Source: Dryococelus australis | Lineage: Eukaryota; Arthropoda; Insecta; Phasmatodea; Phasmatidae | DNA length: 64,000 bases | Assembly (NCBI GenBank): GCA_029891345.1 | Contig: CM056994.1 | Coordinates: 62,093,251 to 62,157,250 of the forward strand | Direction of reading: 5' to 3' | Shown: piece by piece, positions 11,641 to 23,779 of the stretch | Layout: each line of letters starts with the position of its first letter | Numbering within the stretch: the stretch's first letter is position 1 | Notes under the pieces: model-generated | Seen by the model: the letters and a program-made list of their open reading frames with translations, nothing else | Database searches by the model: none | What the model was told of the DNA's origin: nothing | Program-made: the position numbers and the translations under genes

Positions 11641-12188
11641 TGGTATCGGAAATGCCCCATAAAATGACAATAATATTAATATCAAAAACATTTTGGAAGC
11701 CAAACGAGATGCTCCACTTCATCCCCGTGTTCATTTAACCAAACTTGGTCATACTAAGCAGGCTGAGTACTGTGAATAGTGGCGTGATTTGAATTGGATT
11801 ACTGCATTGTCGTATACCGTCTGTTCTTTTGAAGAAGCATTGTCACAGTACAAATCAGAGGAACAGCCAAAAATATTTCTGATACACTTCTTTAATGACT
11901 GGGGTTGACATAAATAAATACTTTGAAGTTTAAAATCAGGCAAGTACCAATTTGAAAATAATATAGGTGAAGAAAAATGCAGCATGATTAATGAAAAGTT
12001 GTACATCTTGAAGTCAGGCTGATGAATACGAATTTATCATCTTAAAACTTTTGTTCTCACCGTAATAATTCATGCCAGAAATTTTTTCGTCTCTAGTAAA
12101 AGGTCTAGTTCGAAACTTTTCAATGTCGACGCCTCAGTTTGCTACCCAATATCTAGTTACGTGTTATCATTTTAGAATTTCCCTACAG

Positions 12189-12325
12189 TTTCAACAAGGG
12201 AAAACCTAGGGCTTGTTGCGTATGACGCAGGAAACATTTCCGCTGCCTTGTTGTCTGATGTAGATAAAGCTGTGGTAGCTGCTATCAAGAAATGTATCCG
12301 CGTATGCAGGGAAGTTTCACACTAA
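12189..12325 (+). CDS. Candidate 3'-terminal coding exon, unrecognised
   Basis: A pyrimidine-rich acceptor (TTTCCCTACAG, ending at 12188) precedes 45 open codons. They read …RENLGLVAYDAGNISAAL… and VAAIKKCIRVCREVSH before a TAA at 12323-12325. An AATAAA lies at 12449-12454. The composition looks protein-like, unlike nearby random frames. No family is recognised and no upstream exon is seen, so it may be chance or a decayed mobile-element fragment. A real exon here would be the end of a gene starting outside or far to the left. Confidence 0.25.
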
Positions 12326-12459
12326 CGTTAATTTCACAAGCCGCCATCACAGCAGCGCACTCCTCTTGCACTACATTATGTGTCCAGATTCCACTACCTA
12401 CAGCGATCGTAAAATAGTTCACAGTTTCGCTAAGTTCAAACATGCTTCAATAAATTTGG

Positions 12460-13180
12460 CACTTGAATACTCGCTTGAATTGAACAACACACAACTTTGC
12501 AATCAAATTCTTTAAAAACAGTGGCGCAACAGTATTATAGTCAAGGGCGGCGGCCGGTGTTCATTACATGTTTTAATTTAAAATTAACAATAGCAAGTAT
12601 CATAATACCATAAAAAAATTCCTGCTATGTTAACGAGGCTTACTAGAAACTTATATAACAGATATATAGTTTTTATTTTAACATTTTATATGAAGTCGTT
12701 TATAATCAAATATCAGATCCTACAATTTCTAAAGATACCGCACCATTATACTAGAAGGATATTTGAAAATAATACTCAAATTTGTCTTTACGTACGGCAT
12801 TAGTATAACAACATATGTAATTTTAGTGCGGGTTTATTATTTATTCTGAGAAACTGATCCTTTCAGCATATGACACCCCTGACCAACTGGTTACGCCGGC
12901 CGTGAATATAGTTGATACTAGGCTCATCGATTTACCTCTGACATTTATTGGCTCTCAAGACCTCGCTGTTAAGAGCCTCCCAAATCTGTCTACTCAACCT
13001 CTGACATTTCGGTTCATGTGAATAGGAGAGACCAGCGAATTCCAAAATGCAATATTACAGAGTTAATCATGCAAGGCCTGCCAAACTACTGAGCTGGCTT
13101 TCAAAGTAAAAAATTAATTCGTGTGTTGCAAGGAGAGGCATCAGATTAAATATATATTGTTTCCTAAAGAGTACAGCTTC
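12460..13180. other. Gene-free stretch
   Basis: AT-rich DNA. No ORF, repeat array or recognisable mobile-element motif is seen. Confidence 0.4.
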
Positions 13181-13223
13181 TATTATGGGTAGGGGTCTGT
13201 ATTACAGACCCCTACCCATAATA
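13181..13223. repeat. Perfect 21-bp-arm palindrome with a 1-nt spacer
   Basis: The left arm (13181-13201) begins TATTATGGGTAGGGGTCTGT. Its exact reverse complement occupies 13203-13223, with a single T between. Pairing continues imperfectly outward for about eight more bases on each side (ACAGCTTC against GAAGTTGT-like). Confidence 0.9.
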
Positions 13224-13224
13224 A

Positions 13225-14380
13225 AAGTTGTATGTATGCCTGTATGCAAATGAATATCACAGATTTGTTTTTTTAAATTGGTTTTAGATTTATACGGAAA
13301 ATAAAATAAATACTAATATACTATTTTAATTTCAGATAAAAAGACAAAGTGAAAGGCAAACATAAACTTTAAAATGATGTTTGTTGGTGAATATTTTTCT
13401 TTAATCTATATCTGAGCTAGAAGTATATTGCTATTATGTTGTTTTAATGTTTGGAATGCTCGTTTAACAAAAGTTTCTTATGTATGAAACATTTTCTGAT
13501 AGAAGTAAAATAATTCTCCAGTGTGTGCTTGTTAAAAAGGACTAGTTGCCAAGCTATATTTTTATAAAATTAACGTTATGCACATTTCGTCACATTCTTA
13601 AAGAAGTCTTATCAATAAATAGAATATTTAGCACATGGAATTATAATTAGGCTATAATGAAGAAGCCTTTAACGTCCTCCAAGGATATTGTATAATTTCC
13701 TTACGAACTTAAGAAATACCTAATCATACGAAGAATATAGGCTACTGGTAATGTAGAATATTACGATTTTATGTGTTAAGAACCAGACTTCAAAAAAATG
13801 GTAATTGAAATTTAAATTAATCCGCTCCGATGTTAACTATCCAGGGGATACTGAGAGAATACATATTTTATCAAGAGCTGTGAATTCTTGACAGTGAAGT
13901 TGGTAAATGCTAATTAGCCAGTTTTAGGGCTGAGAATATATTACAATTACATTCATTTCAACGATTACCATTTTCTTTGACGGAACCTATTAATCTCAAA
14001 GGCTCTCATTCGTTCTTGTGTTGCAGCAGTGCTTAGACTTAATTTGTTTATTGCATATGTATGAATTGTCTGTAGCTAGGCAGGCAAGTTAAATCTCGTT
14101 CTCATAAGAAATGCATGATATTGGTATTTGTAGGCTACTACAGTGTTGTTACTTGACGCAATATAGTAGTCCACTTGATGAAGCAAGAAAGTATTTACGC
14201 TAATAAATGTATTTACTTCAAACTTCTAAAAATGCTAATATGTGTAAAATTAAAAAAAAATAATCTGAATTTTAAAATTAAACCCCTCAGAACAAAAATT
14301 TGGCATCCAAACTGTGGGGCCGTTAAAACGTATTTTGTGCATGTGGTTACTACAGCCAAGCAAAAATGCCACAGAATTAA
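13225..14380. other. Gene-free stretch; may include a 5' LTR of the following element
   Basis: No ORF of note. If the Gypsy-type element that follows had a 5' LTR, it would end just before the primer-like site at 14384. I could not find a matching second copy after 19540, so no LTR is called. Confidence 0.35.
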
Positions 14381-14383
14381 ATT

Positions 14384-14401
14384 TGGCGAACAACGTGAGT
14401 G
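14384..14401 (+). other. Possible tRNA-Lys-type primer binding site
   Basis: TGGCGAACAACGTGAGTG resembles the common retroviral/Gypsy primer site complementary to the tRNA-Lys 3' end (TGGCGCCCAACGTGGG…), with a few mismatches. It lies about 95 bp before the gag start at 14496, the expected order. Confidence 0.45.
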
Positions 14402-14495
14402 CACGAATATTCAGTGCAGTTAGAGCAACTTAAAGTAAGAATAGTGTAGAAATCAATAAGCACAGTTATAAAATTTTTTTTTTTTTCGAAGCCCC

Positions 14496-15720
14496 ATGGA
14501 AGGACAAGTATATTTTGAACCTCATTCTAATATAACAGAAGTATTAGAAACTAACGAGAATGCAATAGGAACGCACCGATTGAGAATCCCGCTGAAAACA
14601 TTTCTAGCCATGCTGCGAATGTAACTGAAAATACGGTATCTAATATTCATACATGACCCAGTGACATAGTAACGTTAGTATCCAATATGCAATGTCTCCA
14701 GTCCATTCGAAGTTATTTGGAAACCAGGCTAGAAAATGAAAGTAAAACATTTGATTCATTAGAATATAAATTGAGTTGGCTACTGGATCAAAACAACCAC
14801 ACGTTATCTTGTAATTTACAATTACAAATTCAGAAAATGAAGAGTGAGTTGCATGCTAATATTCAATCCCTGAACTTTAATTTCACGACGATGCAAAATA
14901 CCGTGGTGGAACTAACTACGCAGCAGGCTGAAAGTTTAGCTCAAACACAAAACACACAAACTGAATTAGTTGCACATTTAAGTGAAAGTTTTGATAGATT
15001 GGATGTTAGAGTGGACGAAAGAATAACTCACTCTCTTGAACAAACTGAATCACAAATTGTTTCTGTCAAAACAAGTTTGCAACATGTAAAATGTTCGTTT
15101 GAGATCACCTGTAAGAAACTCCAACCAAATTTTGAAAATTCCTGTAACTCCAATGAAATACAGATGGCAGGTTTGGAAACACGGTTAAATGCCATAGAAA
15201 ATAGGCCCGTCAATGCAGTCTCAGCCGACCCTAGCTTACTGTCAAATGCCGAGCAGCACCTGACGAGTTTCGAACGACATATCGATGATCGTCTGCGTGC
15301 ATATCACAACGCTAAACAAAAATATGAACAACAGTGAAGCATGCTGAGCGAAAAGCATAGTTTAGTTGACAAACATCTGAGTCAGAGTAGAGTTTCTACT
15401 GCTACTGAGACACTACAGCATACCGCTAATAGTGCGTCACGTGAACCTATGCCACCTCCATGTTTGAATTCACCTACTGTTAGTAATTCCTTACCAAACT
15501 CTACAGCAGCGTTTCTTTACCATCCGGCCAAGCAATGGTCCAAGGGGATGCCTACGTTTGCTGGAAATACTTTTGAAAAACCCAGTAAGTTACTTACGGA
15601 AATTAGAAGATTATCCTAAACTATTTAATCTTTACGAGAAGGAACTACGCCTATGTTTGGCCTTAAGTTTAAAGTCTACATTATTCTATTGGTGGGAAAT
15701 TATTAAAGAACATACCCATT
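14496..15720 (+). pseudogene. LTR-retrotransposon Gag, 5' part with coiled coil (decayed)
   Basis: The frame starts with ATG at 14496 (MEGQVYFEPHSNITEVLE…). It shifts near 14570, crosses a stop near 14655, then runs open from 14687 to 15337 (216 codons). That part is rich in Gln, Glu, Leu and Ser, with heptad-like spacing (SIRSYLETRLENESK, LSESFDRLDVRVDERI), consistent with a coiled coil. After a stop at 15337 it continues as 15341-15619 and, shifted again, as 15558-15720. There, MPTFAGNTFEK and LEDYPKLFNLYEKELRLCLA match the layout of Gypsy-type Gag capsid starts. It is interrupted near 15722 by inserted DNA. Several frameshifts and stops show it is dead. Confidence 0.65.
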
Positions 15721-15721
15721 C

Positions 15722-17563
15722 TTTTTGTGCCACCTTGTGGCACACGTTTTTGTGTTCTGTCCTTGTGATGGTTCGTGTTCCCCTTCTGGGAATTTTTTTT
15801 CTCTGCAAAACGGTTCTATTCTTGGGTTTCCAACATCTATTAATTTTATTAGCTTTGTATGGTAAATATTGGATCACTGTTAAGTGCTTTCGAGTCACTG
15901 TTCCGGTGACTAAGTTCTTTCCTAGTGCTTGTTATGTAACTTATGTAATTTAATTATACTAATGTTAAATGTGTTATTAATTTTGGACTCTGGGATTTTA
16001 CTAATTAAAAGCATTTTTATTTTGTGCTTCCACGAACCTTGCAGTTGCTAAACAAAGACTAAACGGTTTGTCAGTTATGATGTTCAAGAAAAGATACTGT
16101 CTAATAATTTTAATACTTTCATAATTAATTTGTGTTTTACTAGATATAGTGTCAGTTCACTATATTTTAAATATTTAAATTTTATGGACGAGTAAAATTA
16201 TATTAAAGCGTTTTCCTTAATCACTTTGTTACGAAATATTTGTCAATTTGTGTAACTGTCATTGTGTTACTCGTTATTAATTTCATGAAAGACAACTGGC
16301 ATTTTAAGCTTATTTATTATGTGTTCTGTGTACAGCATAAGATTAGCTAATTAATGTATTGTTCATACTAATTTATGTGAGACAACTTGTAATACTCAGA
16401 ATTATTTCTTTTGATGAAATTGTGAAATGGCACAAATTGATTAATCATTTGGGTTGGCTATTCTCGGAATCGACTGCTGGTCGCATCGGTTTCTCCAAGC
16501 TTCTTTTCCGCCTTCTACAAGTGCTCAATATGGCTTGAACAGTTCTAACTCTTCTTCTCTTCTGCAATCATTAGTCATCTGATGTAGATTCACTTTTTTT
16601 CCGCTAAGGCGGTGCGGGTTTACCCCAATACAAGCATGGGCCACTTCTTCGTCGCCCGATCGTGATGTCCTGATACAGGCCTTTTGGTGCTGGATGCGGT
16701 CCTGATTACAGCATTGCATTATCACGGACCACCCAGGAAATGCCGTCTTGGGCATCGTTTGCTCAGCTGAACAACAGTCCGAAATTAACATTTAATTAAT
16801 TTTTGCTTGTGCATGCTGTAGCCTTAAACATGGCCTGAACTTTCGAAACCTTTCAAAATCTATTAGTTCTGACATTAGCCCAACCCAATCAGGAGAACGC
16901 CAGAGAAAAGAAATTAAAAATTTTCTGAACACCTTTTTTTACCAACGAAGATGTGAAATTGTTATCTAAGATAATCGGCGATATACAATGGCCGTTAATG
17001 TAATTTTGTGTAAAACATATTTGTTTATGTTATTACTTAAAGGTTACAGTAGGGATCCCCTATTCTTTTTTTTTTAATTTAGTAAAGCAGTCACAAAGAT
17101 GATAATCTGATATTATATTTGAACCATGTTGATATAGAGTGAATAAATATATATTGTTTCGCCATCCGATTTATTTGTACTTTTTCTCTTTAAACCTTAA
17201 TTAAAATATCTATTACCTTACATGATTGAATGGCATTTTACTTAATATTCCATATGATTTTTTTTTTCATTTAATTTTGATTCTATATTGAAGGGAGTTG
17301 ATCCTCTCAATCCCTAACTAAACTACTTTTGTGCTAGATGCTTGGTACCCAAAGAAAGGATTGACCATTGTTTCTTTATCATATAATACTTTAGTTATTA
17401 ATGTATGCACACTGGACACTGCCTGGTATGTGTGTTTCGTGTCTATTCTGGAATTGTTTGTGGGCTACTGGCTCTGTGTTGTATTTATTCTTTGGTCATG
17501 CTTCCATGCTCTTGAATTAATGCTGGTGTAGCACATTTTGAACAGTTTAAATCACTGTTCTTG
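15722..17563. mobile_element. ~1.84-kb insertion inside Gag, unidentified
   Basis: Gag-like coding stops at about 15722 (…EIIKEHTHS) and resumes at about 17564 with a continuation of the same protein. The intervening DNA is therefore probably a later insertion. TTCTT occurs at both edges and could be a short target duplication, but this is weak. The insert has a GTGCCACcttGTGGCAC hairpin at its left end and a GC-richer patch at 16460-16800. No transposase, polymerase or clear terminal repeats are recognised. A solo LTR or a non-autonomous element is possible. Confidence 0.4.
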
Positions 17564-18300
17564 GACTAGTATTGGAATGCGAAGATCTAGGGCAATTCGA
17601 GAGCTAGGCTACACCTAGAAAAGTATTATCCCAAGTGAGGTAAGACACTAGAGCCACATTTTCCCTAAAGGTTTGATCATGCCTCACACCTCAATGCTCC
17701 CATGGAGGATGAAGAGTTTGCTGAGGTAGTAATCTCTCAACTTCCAACCTGGTACCAAGATAGATGGGATGATCGACCATTTACTTGTCTTTCTGGTTTT
17801 TGCCACCAAATTTTGAAAATCGATCAATCAGAGATGCAAAAATCAGTTATTAATAGACAGGTTGACCAAACTGCTCCACCTTGTACACCACCTCTATATT
17901 TGCATCTTAGAGTCCCATGAAATCCTGGTCATCCAAATATTACAGGCAGCAAGTTCTGCAAGAAGACTCAAACCAAACTAATTATATTCACGAAGGTCAA
18001 GGCCAGTAAAGTAAAAATTTATACTCCTTCAACAAAAGAAAAAGGAAGATATTTTCATTGGGGTATCGCCAAAAGGGCAAGTCTAATAATCCAAAGGATA
18101 AAAGTAGAAATGACATACTTCCAAAACCAAATCCATATATGCATGCTGATGGAACAGTTTATGTATTGCCTAGCTGTCATAAAGATTCTGATTCAGTTTT
18201 CCATCAGAAACTCAAAGTTTCCTCTTCAGATAAATCTGAGGAGAATTATATAGAATATTTGCAATTTCAACATGTCTGTTATTCAGCCTAATTTAGGTAT
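17564..18300 (+). pseudogene. Gag, 3' part of the same retrotransposon (decayed)
   Basis: After the insertion the frame resumes with EDEEFAEVVISQLPTWYQDR and then LSGFCHQILKIDQSEMQK (17702-17860). This is typical of the C-terminal Gag capsid region of insect Gypsy-type elements. Further pieces (NNPKDKSRNDILPKPNPY, 18058-18291) follow in shifted frames. No CCHC knuckle survives. No protease or reverse transcriptase can be found before the integrase at 18.66 kb, so the central part of pol is deleted. Confidence 0.55.
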
Positions 18301-18659
18301 ACCATTAACAACCCCTAAACCTACACCCAACTTTCACCAGAGAAAGAAACCATTTTCTCCATGCAAGTGATGCCCAATTTTTCTGAACCTCTTCCTCTTC
18401 TGCAACCACAGTGCCTAGCTATCAATACTCAACAAGAGTGTTTTCAAATAAAAGAGTCTCTAAGCCCATTGGCTCCAAATTTTCATCCAGCTACCCAAGG
18501 AAATTTGTTTGCAACCACTCGAGGGGAAAAGTCACACAACCCTAAAGATGCTGAGTTAAACTAGAAAGGGTTGGTTGTGAAGGTCTCCGAGTGCTGACCC
18601 AGGGAGGAGACATTGTGGGATAACTTTGGAAGGAAATAACCCTAAATTAATGTGTATAG

Positions 18660-19540
18660 ACAATACCTCTACAGTTAGTGTCTGTTGTTATATTTGGTCC
18701 ACTGACCAAATCTAAGGCAGGAGTCCAGTGTATTTTTGTAATGTTAGATTTGTTCTGTAAATATACTAAACAATACCCTATTGTTCAAGCAAATTCAAAA
18801 ACCATTGCTAGAGAAATTAAAACTATTTATAGCATATATATCATAGTGTGTTCTGCCCGACAAAGGAAGCCAGTTTACTGGAGATATATGGCAGGGAGGG
18901 CTAGTCCAGTTAGACATTATTCCGACTACCATCTTCATCAGACACCCTCAGAGCAACCCCGTTGAATGAAGCATGACAACTCTGAGCACAATGCTTAAAA
19001 TTTACTGTCATCAATCACAGCAGAGTTGGTGTCACAGTATTCTACTTATATAAATAGTCATAAATCACACACTACACATTTCGATGGGCTTTAATACACC
19101 ATATAAAGTACTCACAAGTCAGTGTTTGGAAACAAATATGAGAGACATACTGCCAGAACTCGCAGTGTAGTCTAGTACAGAAGACCCAGATAAGATTCAA
19201 CAAGAAGTGAAAGGATTAGTAAGAAGACATTTATTCCCCGCTGCCAAGAGCCAGAAATGTACTAAATAACAAGCAAGAAGTGAAGCTTCGAAATTGGTGA
19301 CCTAGTACTTCGAAGAACTATTCCTGTCAGGTATTTTTGGTCCCATGTCACCAAAAAGCTATTCCTTATGTTCGAAGGACCCTTTCGCTTTGCGAAGAGA
19401 ATGCATGAGAATTGCAATGAATTAGTTACTCTGGAAGGAAAATCTATTGGTTGCTGTAATTTAACACAGCTAAAACCCTACAAGAAAAAGAGTATGATGG
19501 TTTCCTACGTCTCAGCTTATGCCAGATGAAAGATGCATGG
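18660..19540 (+). pseudogene. Gypsy-type integrase (decayed)
   Basis: The rve-type core is spread over frames. It has VVIFGPLTKSKAGVQCIFVM (first Asp of the DDE lost), LFCKYTKQYPIVQANS, then PDKGSQFTGDIW (second Asp kept) and RHPQSNPVE followed by a stop (catalytic Glu kept). The tail near 19440 (GCCNLTQLKPYKKK) fits the C-terminal domain of such integrases. The internal order gag-integrase matches the same strand and element as the gag fragments. Multiple stops and frameshifts are present. Confidence 0.65.
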
Positions 19541-19769
19541 CTAAGTTGAAGTTATGACAGTTAGTAGCCAATAATTTATCCAATTAATAAATTTTACATG
19601 CGTGCCTGAATTGTTGTTTAGATGCCTGATTAAAATGGGTAGTCTTCATTTCTTGGTACGGCTAGTGTATTATGTTAGGTTCAGTAATTTTGTTAATTGT
19701 CTTATGTTTAGGTTAGTTTAGTTTAGTATGTGTATTCATGTTATTGTGTTGATGGTATCTGTTTTTGGA

Positions 19770-20470
19770 CTTCAGGAGAGGACTACTGCAGCAGCTTCTA
19801 TATCGCGGCCTGTGCTTCAGTGCGGATTCTGCATCAAGGTTTTCTCGATTTGCAAGAATGGACTTCACTATGACTATAATTGTGTTCTCAAATCCTTTCA
19901 GGGGCACAGCTACTTGTATGTGATTGCTGCAGGGAATCATATACCCTCGCCAACAACATTATTAGACATTGTGAGATATGCACAGTGCTAACCAAACAAA
20001 CTGCATCGACTCATTGCAAGTAATTCAATACTAGTTTCAAACATATCAGTGATGCACATTGACATGAGTGTGGCTATTGGGCCAACCCTAATGCAGAATC
20101 ACTGGAGTGTGGGAACTGTGGGAGGCAGTTTACCCATCAAAGTAACATGTGTGCTCACAGCATGTACTGGACCGGCCCCTCCACCTGCTAAACACACTTG
20201 CATGATACCTTCACATTTTGAACCTACATGTGTGATTGCTACTGTGGAACATCTGCAGTGTCTGGCGATCATTACCAGAGTCAGCACAGTCAACAACTAT
20301 AGATTTGCAGAGGCAGAGAGCACGTTTAGGGGCATGATGAAGACATACATAGTGGAAAATGCATAGAGCTATGCAGTTGACATTTGTGGCTACCTCGAGC
20401 ATATGAAGGCCAATATCATTGGCCAACTGGAGCAGGAGATAGCAGACCAGGCTGTGTGATTTTAACATTT
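19770..20470 (+). pseudogene. Cys/His finger region upstream of the Polinton-type polymerase
   Basis: In broken frames the region shows LQCGFCIKVF…YDYNC (19815-19890) and ECGNCGRQFTHQSNMCAHSM (about 20105-20160). Both have C-x2-C spacing followed by a His about 11-12 residues on. More Cys/His pairs follow to 20470. It is on the strand of the polymerase that starts near 20690 and has similar base composition, so it probably formed the N-terminal part of the same element or protein. The finger layout recalls the cluster at 5.5-8.0 kb. Confidence 0.45.
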
Positions 20471-20689
20471 TCCTAGATTGTACTTACAGTAAGCCCGAGC
20501 TGCACAAATAAGATACGAATCAGCATGCCTTCTAGAACAAAGAATTTTCTGCTCTTAAATGTAGCTGATAGGGAAGATGCAGTGATGACAGCTATCTTGA
20601 ATATATGCTGGGAAGAGGAGGATTATGTTGGGAAGGGTAGCAGCTGGACTTTGGCCACTGTGAAAAGGCTCCAGCTGTAAATCAACAAA

Positions 20690-23620
20690 CTGGACTTGAT
20701 ATATGCCTCCTCTAACATTATACTGCCTGCTAAGATCACTGCCAAGAAGGCTATCATAAATCCACAATACCAAGACCATCAGTGCTTTAAATGGTTGATC
20801 CTAACATGTTATATAGATGGACAGGACCCTGAATGCATCAACCAATGCTACCACAACCTGGGAGAGAGGTTCGATTTCTCAGGTTTGGACTTCCCTACCT
20901 CTCTAAGACAGATACCCTGCTTTGAGAGAAAGAATCCCAGGGTCAGTGTGAATATCTATGCTCACGAGGAAGGAGAAGTCTGCAAGATCATCCCAATAAG
21001 AGTATCGAAGGGAGAAAGGAAGGCCCACTTCGATATTTTCCTCATGATGACAGAATATGGCAATTTGCATTATTGCTACATAGTTGACTTCCCCTACCTA
21101 ATGTGCTTGCAAGTGGTGTTACATAATGGATTGGTGCACATCTTCAAGTGATGCCTGCTGGTATATGATGACCATGGCTGGGTGACTGGGCTGAATGATG
21201 CTGAGACTGGCTGAGCATAGGCAGTACTGTAATGAACACGATGCAGTCTGGGCCAACATGCCGATGGTGGAGACAAATGGCCAGCTGCCTCTGCTCAAGT
21301 TTCAGAATTATCACATCTATAAGGTACCCATAGTCATGCATACCTATTTCGAAGCACTATTAGCACCGATCCAGATGTTCCAGCCATAACTGTCAACATC
21401 ATATATATATATATGTATGTACCAGCACCACATGCCTTAAAGCTATGGAGTTTATATCAAAGTGGACAATGATCTCATATCGGCCACCAAGACTGCCAGC
21501 CTCCCCGACCAAGTGAAACTCTACACTGTGGAGGGTGCGGCAAAAATGTTCATGGACGAGATTGTTAGGATTGGCAATCTGGTGAAGGAGATTTGTAGCC
21601 AGTCCAAGCCAATGCATACTCTTACCACAGGAGAATGGACTGGCTATACAATGGCCAACAATCTGCTAACTTTGTTCCAGCCCTTTTACAAAACCAAACT
21701 GGCAAGTCCGAGACCACGACCACTTCAATGGTTTGTTTCTTGGAGTGGCATGTAACAACTGCAACAAGGTGTGATGCACCCCAAATGCTTTCCAATCCTG
21801 TTACACAACTTGACATATGATGCACATTTCATTATCACTCAGCTTGATTACAACACAGAGGACACATATATCATTCCCAATACACAGGAAGAGTTAATCA
21901 CATTTTCAAACTGTTTGGGTGACAAATTTATGATACAATTTATTGAAACCTATAACTTCATGTCAGCCAATCTCACAACTCTTGTGCAGTATATACTGGC
22001 TGCCAAATTCAAGATGGCCACTGCATTCTTCAGGAATCCCTGGCAAGTTGGTGACTCGCAAAGGAATGTACCCATATGATTTAATCACCTCATTGGGAAC
22101 ACTCGATGACCCACAACTGTAGGACATCACTGCCTTCCACAACAGGCTCACCAGGTGTGGCATCAGTAAAGAAGACTACCGTCATGTGCAGAGGGTCTGG
22201 GGTTTTTTAGTTGCACATCACTTTGCAACTACTCCAATTTGTACCTCCAAACTGATGTCTTGATTTTGTGCAATGTCTTTGAGAACTTTTAGGGTCTCTG
22301 TCTGACCATGTACAGGCTGGATTGTGTCTGATACATGAGTGCCCCTGGATTCTTGTTCGACACAATGCTGCACAAGATAGGTGTGGAGCGGGAATGTCTT
22401 GTGGATTTTGATGCCCACCTATTTATCGAGGCTGGTATCCAAGGAGGGTTGGCCCACTGGATCATACTTCTCACAGTGGCTAATAACAAGGACTTGCCCA
22501 CCATGTAAAATGCCTGCCAGCCATCGACCTACCCCCAGTACATCTATACTAACAATTTGTATGGATGGGCAATGTCCCTGCTGCTGCCATACTGCAGTTT
22601 TGAATGAACCAGCATGGATATTGATGTGATGTTCGTGCCAGATGATGGCCCAATTGGGTATGTTCTGGAGATTGATGTTAACTACCCTGCTATACTCCAT
22701 GAAGAACATAGACATCTACAATTCTTGCTAGGCAGCAAGTGTCCCCCAGAGTCCAAAAAGTCCAAACTAATGACAATGCTTGAGGGGAAGACTCATTACA
22801 TTGTCCACTTTGTCACCCCTCATGCAGGCATTAGTGCATGGACTAGTGTCGACAAATGTCCACCATGTCTTGAAGTTCTGCCAGAAAGCATGGCTGAAGC
22901 CATATATCGAGTTGAACACCACCAAATGCCAGGCTGCCATGAACACCTTCGAGCAGGGCTTCTTCTATATGAACAATGCTACATATGGGAAGCTGACGGA
23001 GGATAAATGCAAACATCAGTGGATGGAGCTAGTCTGCAAGGAGCTGTGGGGGAAGAAACACATTCTAAGCCAGCATTACACTGTCGAACAACATACAGCG
23101 AGACACTCTCCCTCATCAAGCTCGACTACAAGAGTATATTGTATGACAAGCCAATTTATGTTGGCTTTGCCATACTGGACCTGTCCAAGACCCTCATGTA
23201 CCACTTTTATTACATCATGCAGGCACGGTATGGCCCATGACATTGGGTTGGTATACATGGATACCAATTCTGTCATCATAGCCATATCATGCTCCAATTT
23301 CTACAGCGACCTTGCCTCAGACCCAATGCTAATGTCTGAATTCGACCCCAGTGGATGCTCTCCCACTCATCCCTGCTACTCACCAACCAACACCAAGGTC
23401 ATAGGCAAGTTTAAGGAAGAGTGTGGAGGGAATGACATGATATAGTTTGTTGGGCTGAGGACGAAACTCTATGCTTATAGGTCTAGGGACAAGGCCATGA
23501 CGCAGGCCAAGGGGATCAAGAAGAGTATCATCCATTGCAACATCATCATCAAAGATTATAGGTGTGGTCTTCTGGACCACCAACTCATGAGGGTGTAGGT
23601 CCATAGCATTAAGTCACACC
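20690..23620 (+). pseudogene. Protein-primed family B DNA polymerase of a Polinton/adintovirus-like element (lineage 2, decayed)
   Basis: The protein is spread over about ten frames. In order: KKAIINPQYQDHQCFKW (20750), FPTSLRQIPCFERKNPRVSV (20900), GNLHYCYIVDF (21060), a degenerate ExoI block with TYFEAL (Asp lost, 21345), ExoII LLHNLTYDAHFIITQL (21800), YNLYLQTDVL-type ExoIII (22240), palm motif A TNNLYGWAMS (the conserved Asp before it lost, 22550), FEQGFFYMNNATYGKL motif B (22950), YVGFAILDLSKTLMYHFYY (23155) and motif C YMDTNS (second catalytic Asp changed to Asn, 23255). The order and motifs are those of Polinton/Maverick PolB, but the catalytic residues have decayed. It is clearly richer in GC than the Polinton at 37.7-46 kb and has different motif wording, so it is a separate lineage. 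Confidence 0.8.
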
Positions 23621-23779
23621 ACCACCACCACGTCTATTCGGAATGCAGCAATAAGCTTGCACTGTCGTAGATGGATGACAAGCATCAGATCCTGAACGAT
23701 GGTATACATAGAGTTCCCTATGGCTATGTTAAGTAGATCTAGGCACACACCACTGGGAAGTCATTTATCATCATATATG

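Noticed and set aside
16525-16791. Minus-strand 88-codon ORF inside the Gag insertion
   Set aside because: No recognisable motif; not enough to name the inserted element.
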